Assembly (NCBI GenBank): GCA_029237735.1
Contig: JAQZBU010000009.1
Location: 1 to 57,423 of the forward strand
Direction: 5' to 3'
Source: Ramlibacter sp.
GTDB taxonomy: Bacteria > Pseudomonadota > Gammaproteobacteria > Burkholderiales > Burkholderiaceae_C
Length of the DNA stretch: 57,423 bases
Under the pieces are notes generated by a model. The model searched no databases. It saw only the letters and a list, made by a program, of their open reading frames with translations, and had not been told where the DNA came from. Shown here piece by piece: positions 11,274 to 19,970 of the stretch (its first letter is position 1; each line of letters opens with the position of its first letter). Position numbers and translations under genes: made by a program.

Positions 11274-12185
11274 ATGGACCTCAAGCAGCTTGAGTATTTT
11301 GTACGTGTCGCGGAGCTCGGCAGTTTCACGCGGGCGGCCGTTGCATTGAACGTGGCACAGCCCGCGCTCAGCCGGCAGGTGCGGCAGCTCGAAGTGGAGT
11401 TGCGCCAGAACCTGCTCATCCGCAACGGCCGTGGGGCGGCTCCTACCGAGGCGGGCAAGCTTTTGCTCGAACATGGCCGTGGCATCTTGCATCAGGTTGA
11501 ACGTGCACGCGAGGAACTCGGCCGCGTGCGCGGAGCCCTCGCCGGCCGCGTCGCCATCGGCCTGCCGCCCAGTGTGGCGAAGGCGATGGCCGTTCCGCTC
11601 ATCCGCGAATTCCGCAAGCGCATGCCCGATGCGACGCTGTCGATCAGCGAGGGCCTGTCGGTGGGCATGCACGAGGCGCTGGCCACCGGCCGGCTGGACA
11701 TCGCCCTGCTCTACAACGCCTCGCCCTCGCCGGACATCGAGCTGGCGCCACTGCTCGAGGAGCCGCTCTTCCTGGTGCAGCACCACACCGGCAAGGCGCC
11801 GCCTGCCGCGCGGCCCCGGCCCGTGCCGCTGCGGGAAGTCGCCAACCTGCCGCTGGTGATACCCAGCCGCCCCAACGCGATCCGCATGCTGGTGGAAACC
11901 GAGATGGCCAACCTGGGCTGCAGGCCGCATGTGGCGCTGGAGATCGACGGCGTCGCCGCCATCCTGGACCTCGTGGAGGATGGCGCGGGCAACGCCGTCC
12001 TGTCGCGCAATGCAGTCGCCACGTCGGCGCGACCTCATGCATTTTCCCTTCGGCCCATCAGTTCGCCCGCGCTGCGCAGCAAGCTGCTCACGGCGATGAG
12101 TTCACAGCGGCCCGCCACGCTGACCCAGAAGGCCGCGCTGCAGTTGATCCAGGAGATGGCGCACAAACTGCTGGCGCCGGCCTGA
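11274..12185 (+). CDS. LysR-family transcriptional regulator, probable regulator of the lig operon
   Basis: A 303-residue LTTR with an N-terminal winged HTH (residues 1-60: LKQLEYFVRVAELGSFTRAA, then QPALSRQVRQLE), a linker helix and a LysR-substrate domain beginning at RVAIGLPPSVAKAMAVPL. The ATG at 11274 was chosen since the conserved HTH begins there; the longer frame upstream is non-coding. It is transcribed divergently from the lig operon, the classic arrangement for an LTTR controlling its neighbour with protocatechuate or an intermediate as inducer. A matched palindromic motif occurs here and upstream of the ABC importer. It converges on the dehydrogenase at 12188 with 2 bp between stops. 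Confidence 0.93.
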   Translation: MDLKQLEYFVRVAELGSFTRAAVALNVAQPALSRQVRQLEVELRQNLLIRNGRGAAPTEAGKLLLEHGRGILHQVERAREELGRVRGALAGRVAIGLPPSVAKAMAVPLIREFRKRMPDATLSISEGLSVGMHEALATGRLDIALLYNASPSPDIELAPLLEEPLFLVQHHTGKAPPAARPRPVPLREVANLPLVIPSRPNAIRMLVETEMANLGCRPHVALEIDGVAAILDLVEDGAGNAVLSRNAVATSARPHAFSLRPISSPALRSKLLTAMSSQRPATLTQKAALQLIQEMAHKLLAPA

Positions 12186-12187
12186 AC

Positions 12188-13090
12188 CTAGGTGCGCTTG
12201 CGCGCCTCGATCAACCGGTCCGCGTAGTCTTCCCAACGCGCGTCCCTGGGCAGGCCGTCGAAGATGCCGGCCTTCGCACAATCGGCCACCCACTGCTGCT
12301 TGTCCGCGATGGCGGATGCCATGAAGGGCTCGAAACCCGCCTCGCGCACCGTGTTCGCGGCCTCGCGCATCTCCTCGGCGCGGCGCTTGCCGTGCTGGAC
12401 CACTCGGCTGAAGAAATACGCGCCCTGGCGGCTCCAATCGATACTGGGGAAGGTCTCCTGCAAGGTCGGCAGCACATGCTCCTCGACGCCGTACTGCCGC
12501 GCCGTGGCATAGCTCTCGATCACCAGCGCCTCCAGGCCCTTGATCATCACGCTGCGCGACATCTTGATCGCCGATGCGACGCCCAGCCGCTCGGACACGA
12601 CCGTGGCGTTCATCCCCCACCCCTGCAGTATCCGCGCGAGTTCGCCTGCCATGGCGCCGCCCAGCAGCATCGGCACCTTGATGCCGTACGGCGGGACGGA
12701 CGTCATCACGCCGGCTTCGACATAGTGGCCACCGGCTGCATCGATGGCGGACGCCGCGCGCTGCTTGGTGCCCGGCGATGCCGAGTTCAGGTCGAGGAAG
12801 ATCGCGCCCGGGCGGATGTATTGCGCGGCTTCCTGCGCGACGGCGAACGTATTGGACGCCGTGACGGCGGAGATGATGAGGTCGCACTGCGCGCACAGGG
12901 CCCGCATCGAAGGTTGCGAGGCAATGTCGGCTGCCGCGGCATAGGCTATCTCCGAATCGCCGATGGCCTCGTCCACGAACTTGATGTCCCACGCACTGGC
13001 CGACTTCACGCCGCCCTGCCCCTTGAGGCCTGCGCTGAAAATCTTGCCCACTTCGCCATAGCCGACGAAACCGATGTTGCTGATGTTCAT
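12188..13090 (-). CDS. NAD(P)-binding dehydrogenase, 6-phosphogluconate/3-hydroxyisobutyrate dehydrogenase-like (DUF1932 type)
   Basis: A 300-residue two-domain protein. The Rossmann start is NIGFVGYGEVGKIFSAGLKG, followed by DLIISAVTASNTF and FLDLNSASPGTKQRAA, the substrate-binding segment of beta-hydroxyacid dehydrogenases. Then comes GHYVEAGVMTSVPPYG and a C-terminal helical domain with MSRSVMIKGLEAL (conserved Lys region), resembling DUF1932 proteins. A GTG at 13102 overlaps the ribosome site GAGGTG, so the ATG at 13090 is the likelier start. It is 59 bp after livF and in the same direction, so probably in the importer operon. The substrate is unknown; it does not look like the 4-oxalomesaconate tautomerase. 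Confidence 0.82.
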   Translation of the reverse strand: MNISNIGFVGYGEVGKIFSAGLKGQGGVKSASAWDIKFVDEAIGDSEIAYAAAADIASQPSMRALCAQCDLIISAVTASNTFAVAQEAAQYIRPGAIFLDLNSASPGTKQRAASAIDAAGGHYVEAGVMTSVPPYGIKVPMLLGGAMAGELARILQGWGMNATVVSERLGVASAIKMSRSVMIKGLEALVIESYATARQYGVEEHVLPTLQETFPSIDWSRQGAYFFSRVVQHGKRRAEEMREAANTVREAGFEPFMASAIADKQQWVADCAKAGIFDGLPRDARWEDYADRLIEARKRT

Positions 13091-13148
13091 GTCTGTCGTC
13101 ACCTCATTGAGCCCCTGTCTCCGAGGCCGGGAAACCTCGAGTATCGGC

Positions 13149-13874
13149 TTACCGCGCGACGCCGAGCAACCTGTCTAGCAGTTGCGGCGCGGCCCTGAGC
13201 TCTTCAGCAGTGCCCGAGTGCACCACCGTGCCGTGGTCCAGCACGACGGCGCGGTGCGAGATCGCCAGGATGGCCTGAGGGTGCTGCTCGACGATGATTG
13301 CCGACAAGCCTTCGTCGCGCGTGATGCGCGCGATGGCCCGCAGCAGCTCTTCGACGATGATGGGCGCGAGCCCTTCCAGGGGTTCGTCCAGCAACAACAG
13401 GCGTGGGTTGAGCACCAGGGCGCGACCCACCGCCAGCATCTGCTGCTCGCCGCCCGACAGCTGCGTGCCCAGGTTGCCTTTGCGCTCGGCTAGCCGGGGA
13501 AATAGTTCGTACACGCGCTGCGGCGTCCATGGGCGATGAGAACTGCCCGCACGCGCGGGCCGTGCGACGGCCGTGAGGTTCTCTTGCACCGTCAGCGATT
13601 TGAAGATGTTGCGCTCCTGCGGCACCCAGCCGATGCCGGCCGCGGCGCGCTCGTGGGAGGCCAGCTTATGAAGCGCGACACTGCCCAGCATGATGCTGCC
13701 GGCATGCTGCCGTGTCGCGCCGGCCAGTGTGTTCATTAGCGTCGTCTTGCCGGTGCCGTTGCGGCCCAGCAGGGCCAGGGTCTCGCCCTGGGCGAGGGCG
13801 AGCGAGACGCCGTTGAGGATCACGGCCTCGCCGTAACCCGCGCTCAAGTTTTCCACCTGCAGGAAGTCAGACAT
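13149..13874 (-). CDS. Branched-chain/aromatic-acid-type ABC transporter ATP-binding protein, LivF-like
   Basis: A 241-residue ATPase subunit with Walker A GRNGTGKTT, signature LSGGEQQM and Walker B RLLLLDEPLEGL, followed by the switch His in IVEQH. The ATG at 13874 overlaps the upstream livG-like gene by 8 bp; the in-frame extension beyond it is a shadow. It is the last transporter gene of a five-gene importer. The location between the lig operon regulator and vanR suggests import of an aromatic acid such as vanillate or protocatechuate rather than leucine. Confidence 0.93.
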   Translation of the reverse strand: MSDFLQVENLSAGYGEAVILNGVSLALAQGETLALLGRNGTGKTTLMNTLAGATRQHAGSIMLGSVALHKLASHERAAAGIGWVPQERNIFKSLTVQENLTAVARPARAGSSHRPWTPQRVYELFPRLAERKGNLGTQLSGGEQQMLAVGRALVLNPRLLLLDEPLEGLAPIIVEELLRAIARITRDEGLSAIIVEQHPQAILAISHRAVVLDHGTVVHSGTAEELRAAPQLLDRLLGVAR

Positions 13875-14694
13875 GCCGGGCCTCCTGGTTCGCCGCCCCG
13901 CGGCCCATGGGGATCGCATCGTTGATCTCGTCGCCATGCCCCAGGTACACCGCCTTGACGCGCTGGTCGCTGGAGATTTCTTCCGGTGTTCCCTCCGTCA
14001 GCACCGCGCCGTTGACGAGCACCGTCATGCGGGTCGCGAAGCTGAACACGAGGTCCATGTCATGCTCGATCAACAGCACGGAAACGTCCGACGGCAGCGC
14101 GGCCACGGTATGCAGCAGCTCTTCGCGCTCGCCGGCGGGCACGCCGGCCACCGGCTCGTCGAGCAGCAGCACGCGCGGCTCGCAGGCCAGCGCGATCGCG
14201 ATCTCCAGCAGACGGCGCTTGCCGTAGGCGAGCACGCGGGTCGGCTGGTCCATGACGCTCGTCAGGTGGAACTGCTCGAGCAATTGCTCGCAGCGTGCCG
14301 CCACGTCCTTGTTCGCGCCCAGGGGCTGCCACCATTTCGCGCCCAGGCCGCGATGCTGCGAGACCGTAAGCGCGAGTGTCTCCAGCGGGGTCATCGAGTC
14401 GAAGAGCTGGTTGATCTGGAAGGTGCGAACCAGGCCCCGGCGCACGCGCTGGTGCGGCGCCAGCCGGCTGATCTCCTGGCCTTCCAGGAAGATGCGACCC
14501 TCGGTCGGCTCGAGTACGCCCGTCAGCAGGTTGATCAAGGTCGTTTTACCCGCGCCATTGGGGCCGATCAACGCGTGGCGTGCACCCTTCTTCAGGTTCA
14601 GCGTCACGTTATCGGTGGCCGTGATGCCGCCGAAGCGCTTGACCAGCCCTTGCGCGGCCAGCACCGTGTCGTGGTGGGAGGATGGCGCCTTCAT
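13867..14694 (-). CDS. Branched-chain/aromatic-acid-type ABC transporter ATP-binding protein, LivG-like
   Basis: A 275-residue ATPase with Walker A GPNGAGKTT and a Walker B region VLLLDEPVAGVPAGE with the LivG-type extension. The ABC signature is degenerate in this copy: YGKRRLLEIA stands where LSxGxQ is expected, which is common in LivG-type subunits. The start ATG overlaps the livM-like stop as ATGA. It pairs with the LivF-like ATPase to energise the importer at the inner membrane. Confidence 0.92.
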   Translation of the reverse strand: MKAPSSHHDTVLAAQGLVKRFGGITATDNVTLNLKKGARHALIGPNGAGKTTLINLLTGVLEPTEGRIFLEGQEISRLAPHQRVRRGLVRTFQINQLFDSMTPLETLALTVSQHRGLGAKWWQPLGANKDVAARCEQLLEQFHLTSVMDQPTRVLAYGKRRLLEIAIALACEPRVLLLDEPVAGVPAGEREELLHTVAALPSDVSVLLIEHDMDLVFSFATRMTVLVNGAVLTEGTPEEISSDQRVKAVYLGHGDEINDAIPMGRGAANQEARHV

Positions 14695-15656
14695 CGTGCG
14701 CCACCTTTACCGAACCAGTTCCACGGGCGGACCAGCCGGTCGCGGCCGACCATCACCAGCACCACCAGGAACAGGCCGAGCCAGAAGGTCCAGTACTGCG
14801 GCGTGATGGCCGAGATGGTGTCCTGCATCAACTTGAAGACGATCGCGCCCACGATGCCGCCATACAGCCAGCCTATGCCGCCGACCACCAGGATCAGCAT
14901 GACGTCGGCCGAGCGATGGAACTCGAAGAGGTCGAGCGAGGCGAAGCCTGTCGTTTGGGCCAGCAACGCACCCGCCGCGCCGGCCATGCCTGCCGCCACC
15001 GTATAGACGCCCGTCAGGCGCGCATTGACCGGAATTCCGATCGCCATGGCACGCAGGCGGTTGTCGCGGATCGCCTTAAGCGTAGCGCCCATCGGTGACT
15101 GCACGAAGCGCCGCGCCAGCACCGTGAGGATCAGCACCACGACCAACGAGTAATAGGCGGCCGTGCGGCCGTCCAGGCCGAACGTGAAGGTTCCGAGCAG
15201 CGGCCCCATCACCACGCCCTGCAGGCCATCGGCCCCGCCGGTCAGCCAGTCGAGCTTGTTGGCCAGTTCCAGCAGGATGAGGCCCACGCCCAGCGTGACC
15301 ATCAGGCGGGTCAGGTCGCTGCCGCGCAGGATGGTGGCCGAGCACAGTGCGCCGAGCAGCGTGGAAGCGGCGATGCCGAAGGCCAGGCCCACCAGCGGGT
15401 CCGGCATGACATGCTTGGCGAACAGCGCCGCAGAGTACGCGCCCATGCCGAAAAACGCCGCGTGGCCCAGCGAAACGATGCCGGTGTATCCCAGCACGAG
15501 ATCGAGCGAAATCGCGAACAGCGCGACGATGGCGATCTCGTTGACGATGAGCGCGTGGCTGGAAAGGACGAGCGGCGCGGCGAATGCGATCAGCCACAAC
15601 GCCGGCTCCCAGGCGCGCCAGCGGCGGTGGTGTAGCAGCACCGATTGCGCGCTCAT
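14691..15656 (-). CDS. Branched-chain/aromatic-acid-type ABC transporter permease, LivM-like
   Basis: A 321-residue inner-membrane permease with about eight to ten hydrophobic segments. The LivM signature LDLVLGYTGIVSLGHAAFFGMG is visible in two parts, and the EAA-type loop is near DNRLRAMAIGIPVNARL. It overlaps the genes on both sides by 4 bp, so the importer genes are translationally coupled. It should form a heterodimer with the LivH-like permease encoded upstream. Confidence 0.93.
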   Translation of the reverse strand: MSAQSVLLHHRRWRAWEPALWLIAFAAPLVLSSHALIVNEIAIVALFAISLDLVLGYTGIVSLGHAAFFGMGAYSAALFAKHVMPDPLVGLAFGIAASTLLGALCSATILRGSDLTRLMVTLGVGLILLELANKLDWLTGGADGLQGVVMGPLLGTFTFGLDGRTAAYYSLVVVLILTVLARRFVQSPMGATLKAIRDNRLRAMAIGIPVNARLTGVYTVAAGMAGAAGALLAQTTGFASLDLFEFHRSADVMLILVVGGIGWLYGGIVGAIVFKLMQDTISAITPQYWTFWLGLFLVVLVMVGRDRLVRPWNWFGKGGAR

Positions 15657-16528
15657 GTTTTCGCTCCCGTGCGCACGAACAGACCTTGCGGTCGCCAGAT
15701 CAGGATCACGATCATCAGGCTGTACACGATGAACGCGCCGAGCTTGGGGATGTAGTACTTGCCGGCCACGTCCGCAATGCCCAGCAGGAGCGCCGCCAGC
15801 AGCGGACCGGTGATCGACGAGGTGCCGCCGACGGCCACCACGATCAGGAAATAGATCATGAACTTGAGCGGAAACGTCGGGTCCAGCCCCAGCACCTCGG
15901 CGCCGAGCGCACCGCCCAGCCCCGCCAGGCCCGAGCCGAACGCGAAGGTGGAGAGAAACACGATGTTGACGTTGATGCCCAGCCCCGCCGCTACGCGCTG
16001 GTCATCGACCGAGGCCCGCAGTCGGCTGCCGAATCGCGTGCGGGCCAGCACGTACTGTAGGCCGATGGTCAACGCGGCGCACACCGCGATGATGAAGAGG
16101 CGATAGTGGCCCATGCCGAGCATCCACGCGCCCGAGCCGAGCTCGGTGCGGCCGCGCAGCCACTCGGGCAGCTGGATGATCTGCTGCGTGGAGCCCATGA
16201 AGTAATCCGTCGCTGCCACGGCCATGAAGGTCAGGCCGATCGAGAACAGCACCTGGTCCAGGTGCGGCTTGTGATAGAGCGGGCGGTACAGGCTGCGCTC
16301 GAGCACCGCGCCCAGCAGCGCCGATCCGGCGAAGGCAATGGGCAGGCACACGAGGAAGGGCACACCCAGGCGCTGCATCAGCAGCACCGTGATGTAGCCA
16401 CCGGCCATCGCGAAAGCACCGTGGGCCAGGTTGATGAAGTTCATCAGGCCCATGGTCACGGCCAGCCCGACGGCCAGGATGAACAGCAGCATGCCGTAGG
16501 CGATGCCGTCGAAGAGGATGGTGAGCAT
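15653..16528 (-). CDS. Branched-chain/aromatic-acid-type ABC transporter permease, LivH-like
   Basis: A 291-residue permease starting LTILFDGIAYGMLLFILAVG, with the LivH-type MGLMNFINLAHGAFAMAGGY near the N-terminus and ALLLGIADVAGKYYIP near the C-terminus. Hydrophobic segments predict seven or eight membrane helices. A pair of palindromic repeats lies between it and the binding-protein gene upstream, a common place for such elements, allowing more binding protein than permease to be made. Confidence 0.93.
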   Translation of the reverse strand: MLTILFDGIAYGMLLFILAVGLAVTMGLMNFINLAHGAFAMAGGYITVLLMQRLGVPFLVCLPIAFAGSALLGAVLERSLYRPLYHKPHLDQVLFSIGLTFMAVAATDYFMGSTQQIIQLPEWLRGRTELGSGAWMLGMGHYRLFIIAVCAALTIGLQYVLARTRFGSRLRASVDDQRVAAGLGINVNIVFLSTFAFGSGLAGLGGALGAEVLGLDPTFPLKFMIYFLIVVAVGGTSSITGPLLAALLLGIADVAGKYYIPKLGAFIVYSLMIVILIWRPQGLFVRTGAKT

Positions 16529-16539
16529 GATGAACAGTT

Positions 16540-16613
16540 GTCATGCCGGGCTTGACCCGGCATCCATCGCGGCACGGCGCCACCATGGGTTGCGGATCGA
16601 GTCCGCAATGACA
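16540..16613. repeat. Inverted pair of interspersed palindromic repeats
   Basis: The left copy has stem ATGCCGGG/CCCGGCAT (16543-16563) and loop CTTGA. The right copy has stem TTGCGGA/TCCGCAA (16590-16608) in the opposite orientation. The outer ends are TGTCAT and ATGACA. It lies between the binding-protein gene and the first permease gene. Confidence 0.88.
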
Positions 16614-16622
16614 GTCGGGTTG

Positions 16623-17795
16623 TTATTTGACTTTGCCAGGGTCCTTGACGTCGCGGATCGCATCGAACTCCACGTTGTAAAGCTGGCCGTCCTTCTTTTC
16701 GACCTTGCGAATGTAGATGTTGTGCACCACGTCGCGCGTCTGCGCGTCGATGAACATCGGGCCGCGCGGGCTCTCGAAGATCTGGCCCTTCATCGCGTCC
16801 AGCAAGGCCTCGCCCCCGCCCTTGCCCTGGGTTTTCTTGAGCGCCTCGTAAATCACGCGCATGCCGTCGTAGCCGCCGACGGCCATGAAGTTGGGGCGCA
16901 GGTTGCCGTTGGCCTTGGTGAAGGCTTCCACGAATTTCTTGTTCACGGCCGAAGGATGCGCCGCCGAATAGTGGTGGGAAGTCACGACGCCCACCGCCAC
17001 ATCGCCCATGCTGTTGAGGATGTCGTCGTCCGTCACGTCGCCGGTGCCGATGAGGCGGATGCCCGCCTTGTCCAGGCCGCGCTCGGAAAACTGCTTCATC
17101 AGCGCCGCGCCCGCGCCGGAGGGCACGAAGGCGAACAGCGCGTCCGGCTTCGCATCGCGCACCTTCTGCAGGAAGGGCGCGAAGTCCGGGTTGCGCAATG
17201 GCACCCGCAGGCTTTCCACCACCTGCCCGCCGTTGAACTGCAGGCGCTCCTTGAAGTACTTTTCCGCGTCGATGCCCGGGCCGTAGTCCGACACCAGGGT
17301 GACGACTTTCTTGATGCCATTCTTCGGCGCCCAGTCGGCGATGCCCACGGCCGCCTGCGGCAGCGTGAAGCTGGTGCGCACGATGAAGGGCGAAGCCTGG
17401 GTGATGCTGGATGTCGCGGCCGCCATCACGACCAGGGGCGTCTTCGACTGGGTGGCGATCGGCGCGGTCGCCAGCGCCAGCGGCGTGAGGCCGAAGCCCG
17501 CCAGCACGTTCACCTTGTCGTTCACGACCAGTTCCTGCGCGATGCGCTTGGTCACGTCGGGCGTGCCGGTATCGTCCTTGACGATCAGTTCTACCTTCTT
17601 GCCCGCGACGCTCGCGCCGTTTTGTGCCATGTAGAGCTTCGCCGCCGCTTCGATCTGCTTACCGGTGGAGGCGAAGGGGCCGGTCATCGGCAGGATGAGG
17701 CCGATCTTGAAAACGTTGTCCTGCGCGAGGGCCAGGGCGCTCGCGCCGAGCAGGGCCGCGGCGACCGCGGCACGAATGATCGATCTCTTTTGCAT
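16623..17795 (-). CDS. ABC transporter periplasmic substrate-binding protein, LivK type
   Basis: A 390-residue periplasmic binding protein (Peripla_BP_6). A Sec signal peptide is clear: KRSIIRAAVAAALLGASALA followed by LAQ-DNVFKIG. The mature part starts FKIGLILPMTGPFASTG. The ATG at 17795 has AAGGAG 6 bases upstream; an extended frame upstream has no such site. It is the first gene of the livKHMGF-like operon. Aromatic-acid binding (vanillate, protocatechuate or related) is inferred from the surrounding genes. The region upstream carries a copy of the putative LysR motif. Confidence 0.93.
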   Translation of the reverse strand: MQKRSIIRAAVAAALLGASALALAQDNVFKIGLILPMTGPFASTGKQIEAAAKLYMAQNGASVAGKKVELIVKDDTGTPDVTKRIAQELVVNDKVNVLAGFGLTPLALATAPIATQSKTPLVVMAAATSSITQASPFIVRTSFTLPQAAVGIADWAPKNGIKKVVTLVSDYGPGIDAEKYFKERLQFNGGQVVESLRVPLRNPDFAPFLQKVRDAKPDALFAFVPSGAGAALMKQFSERGLDKAGIRLIGTGDVTDDDILNSMGDVAVGVVTSHHYSAAHPSAVNKKFVEAFTKANGNLRPNFMAVGGYDGMRVIYEALKKTQGKGGGEALLDAMKGQIFESPRGPMFIDAQTRDVVHNIYIRKVEKKDGQLYNVEFDAIRDVKDPGKVK

Positions 17796-17901
17796 GAAGA
17801 CTCCTTGGAAGATGACGGGCGCGCGCAGGTGAATTCTCCGCTTGCGGACGTACAGGGTGATTCTCTGCCCCGCGTGGCGCGCCGCAAAGCCCGCGGCCGC
17901 T

Positions 17902-17926
17902 CTATCAGTTATCAATATTCGGCATA
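17902..17926. promoter_or_regulatory. Candidate LysR operator upstream of the ABC importer
   Basis: A 25-bp match (17 identities) to the site at 11226-11250, in the same orientation relative to the minus-strand operon it precedes. Read on the minus strand: TATGCCG at one end and CTGATAG at the other. It lies about 107 bp upstream of the binding-protein start. A short palindrome CTATTTCAATAG follows at 17939-17950. Confidence 0.55.
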
Positions 17927-17982
17927 GCCCACCGCGAGCTATTTCAATAGTCTTAGCCGAAGCCGAGCTGCCTCTTCTCTTG

Positions 17983-18762
17983 TTAGCGCTTGCGGATCAG
18001 CCGCACCGCGGGCATCCGCTCCAGGTTGTGCTCCTGCATGGCCTCGCGCAGGTTGCGCCGGGCAATGCGCGCGTGTTCCCGCATGATGGCTTCGGCGCGC
18101 GCGCCCTCTCGCCGCTCGATGGCATCGAGCACCTGTCGGTGCTGGTCCTGCGCGACGACCAGCATGTCGCGCGCCTGGGGTGAGTCGGCCTGCAGCACCA
18201 CGAACGCCGACGGCGAGGCGAACGGCAGGTTCATCACGCGTTCGATCTCGCGCCGCGTCACGGCACTGCCGCACATCTCAGCCAGCAGATTGTGAAACGC
18301 CTGGTTCAACGTGACGTAACGCATGAATGCGTCGTCGTCGAGCGCGGGGCGGGCCAGCACCTGGTCGATCTGCGCCAGGCACGCACGCGCCTCGGCCAGC
18401 ACGACCGCGGGCGCGCCGCGCTCGGCCGCTAGCCGGGCCGCCAGCCCTTCGATCGTGCCGCGCAATTCGATCGCATCCGTCACGTCGCCTTCCGAAAACG
18501 TACGCACCGCGAAGCCACCGCCGGGCAGCGCCTCGAGCAGCCCCTCTTGCTCCAGCCGCACCAGGGCCGCGCGGATGGGGGTGCGCGAGACGCCCAGCTT
18601 CTCGACGATGGCCAGTTCCGCGATGCGCGAACCACTGGCCAGTTCGCCCGCCAGGATCATTTCGCGCAGCCGCAACTGCGCTTTCACGGCTTGGGATGCG
18701 CCTGTGTCGGAGGGTTCGGTGGCGCTGAAAGGCGCTGCGGGGATGGCTGAGTTGTTTTTCAT
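17983..18762 (-). CDS. vanR: GntR-family (FadR subfamily) regulator, probable VanR
   Basis: A 259-residue regulator. The winged HTH (about residues 28-95) has LREMILAGELASGSRIAE, LGVSRTPIRAALVRLEQEGL and PGGGFAVRTF. The C-terminal FCD ligand-binding domain is all-helical, with the usual metal/ligand residues in RYVTLNQAFHNLLAEMC. It is divergent from vanAB, as VanR is in other proteobacteria, and probably represses them until vanillate binds. I chose the ATG at 18762. A TGTATACA palindrome lies directly upstream of this ATG, and a second identical copy lies 97 bp away on the vanA side, so autoregulation is likely. Confidence 0.85.
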   Translation of the reverse strand: MKNNSAIPAAPFSATEPSDTGASQAVKAQLRLREMILAGELASGSRIAELAIVEKLGVSRTPIRAALVRLEQEGLLEALPGGGFAVRTFSEGDVTDAIELRGTIEGLAARLAAERGAPAVVLAEARACLAQIDQVLARPALDDDAFMRYVTLNQAFHNLLAEMCGSAVTRREIERVMNLPFASPSAFVVLQADSPQARDMLVVAQDQHRQVLDAIERREGARAEAIMREHARIARRNLREAMQEHNLERMPAVRLIRKR

Positions 18763-18763
18763 A

Positions 18764-18771
18764 TGTATACA
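18764..18771. promoter_or_regulatory. TGTATACA palindrome at vanR start, candidate VanR operator 1
   Basis: A perfect 8-bp palindrome, followed by G on the plus strand, one base before the vanR ATG. The identical nonamer TGTATACAG is found at 18861-18869. FadR-type GntR regulators bind short palindromes of this kind. Confidence 0.6.
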
Positions 18772-18860
18772 GCGTACGTCGCAAAATGAATTCCAAATGG
18801 GTATTTTCTGACGGAAAAACGCTATGCCGTGACGATATAACTGATTTGTAGCGCAGTCAA

Positions 18861-18891
18861 TGTATACAGATGACCGCCGTTTTCGCATAAT
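18861..18891 (+). promoter_or_regulatory. Candidate vanA promoter with VanR operator 2
   Basis: TGTATACA occupies 18861-18868. Its last six bases, TATACA, can serve as a -35 box, with CATAAT at 18886-18891 as the -10 box 17 bp downstream. The vanA ATG is at 18923. Repressor bound here would block the promoter. Confidence 0.5.
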
Positions 18892-18922
18892 CCAAACCCC
18901 GACCCACAACCGCTACTCGCCC

Positions 18923-19966
18923 ATGTTCCCCAAAAACGCCTGGTACGTTGCCTGCACCCCCAACGAGATCGACGACAAGCCCTTGGGCCGCACCATCTGC
19001 GGCGAGAAGATCGCTTTTTATCGCGGCGGCGAAGGCCAGGTGGCCGCGCTGGAAGACTTCTGCCCGCACCGCGGCGCGCAACTTTCGCTAGGCCAGGTAT
19101 GCGAAGGCAAGCTGGTGTGCGGCTACCACGGCCTGGTGATGGGCTGCGATGGCAAGACCGTCTCCATGCCCGGCCAGCGTGTCGGCGGGTTCCCGAAAAT
19201 TCGTGCCTACCCCGTCGTCGAGCGCTACGGCTTCATCTGGGTCTGGCCCGGCGACGAGCACCTGGCCGACCCGGCCAGGATCCACCACCTCGAATGGGCC
19301 GACAACCCTGATTGGGCCTACGGCGGCGGGCTGTACCACATTGCCTGCGACTACCGCCTCATGGTCGACAACCTGATGGACCTGACGCACGAGACCTACG
19401 TGCACACCACCAGCATCGGGCAAAAGGAAATCGACGAGACGCCGGTGACCACGAAGACGGACGGCGACCACGTGATCACCAGTCGCTTCATGAACAACGT
19501 GATGCCGCCGCCCTTCTGGCGTGCGAACCTGCGCGGCAACAACTTGGCGGACGACGTGCCGGTGGACCGCTGGCAGGTCTGCCACTTCCTGCCGCCCAGC
19601 CACATCATGATCGAGGTGGGCGTGGCGCACGCGGGCAAGGGCGGCTACAACGCCGACCCGAAAGACAAGGTATCGAGCATCGTGGTGGACTTCCTCACGC
19701 CCGAGACCGAAACCTCGATGTGGTACTTCTGGGGCATGGCGCGCAACTTCAACCCAAAGGACAAGGCGCTCACCGCGCAAATCCGCGAGGGCCAGGGCAA
19801 GGTGTTCGCGGAAGACACCGCGGTGCTGGAGGCGCAGCAGAAAAATCTCTTGACGTACCCGGACCGCAAGTTGCTCATGCTCAACATCGACGCGGGCGGC
19901 GTGCAATCGCGGCGCATCATCGACCGCATGGTCGCTGCGGAACAGCCTACGACACTGGTGGCCTGA
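18923..19966 (+). CDS. vanA: Vanillate O-demethylase, oxygenase subunit
   Basis: A 347-residue Rieske non-haem iron oxygenase that demethylates vanillate to protocatechuate with release of formaldehyde. The Rieske ligands are C47/H49 in CPHRGAQL and C66/H69 in CGYHGLVMG. The mononuclear iron site is in DNLMDLTHETYVH. The start MFPKNAWYVACTPNEI is the family's usual N-terminus, so the ATG at 18923 is preferred over one at 18860, which overlaps the operator and has no ribosome site. ADNPDWAYGGGLYHIACDYR and AGGVQSRRIIDRM are diagnostic of VanA. It sits 4 bp before vanB. Confidence 0.95.
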   Translation: MFPKNAWYVACTPNEIDDKPLGRTICGEKIAFYRGGEGQVAALEDFCPHRGAQLSLGQVCEGKLVCGYHGLVMGCDGKTVSMPGQRVGGFPKIRAYPVVERYGFIWVWPGDEHLADPARIHHLEWADNPDWAYGGGLYHIACDYRLMVDNLMDLTHETYVHTTSIGQKEIDETPVTTKTDGDHVITSRFMNNVMPPPFWRANLRGNNLADDVPVDRWQVCHFLPPSHIMIEVGVAHAGKGGYNADPKDKVSSIVVDFLTPETETSMWYFWGMARNFNPKDKALTAQIREGQGKVFAEDTAVLEAQQKNLLTYPDRKLLMLNIDAGGVQSRRIIDRMVAAEQPTTLVA

Positions 19967-19970
19967 AGCG

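Noticed and set aside
12188..13090. 4-oxalomesaconate tautomerase (LigU/GalD)
   Set aside because: The sequence has a Rossmann NAD-binding start and a helical DUF1932-like end, unlike the PrpF-like fold of the tautomerases.
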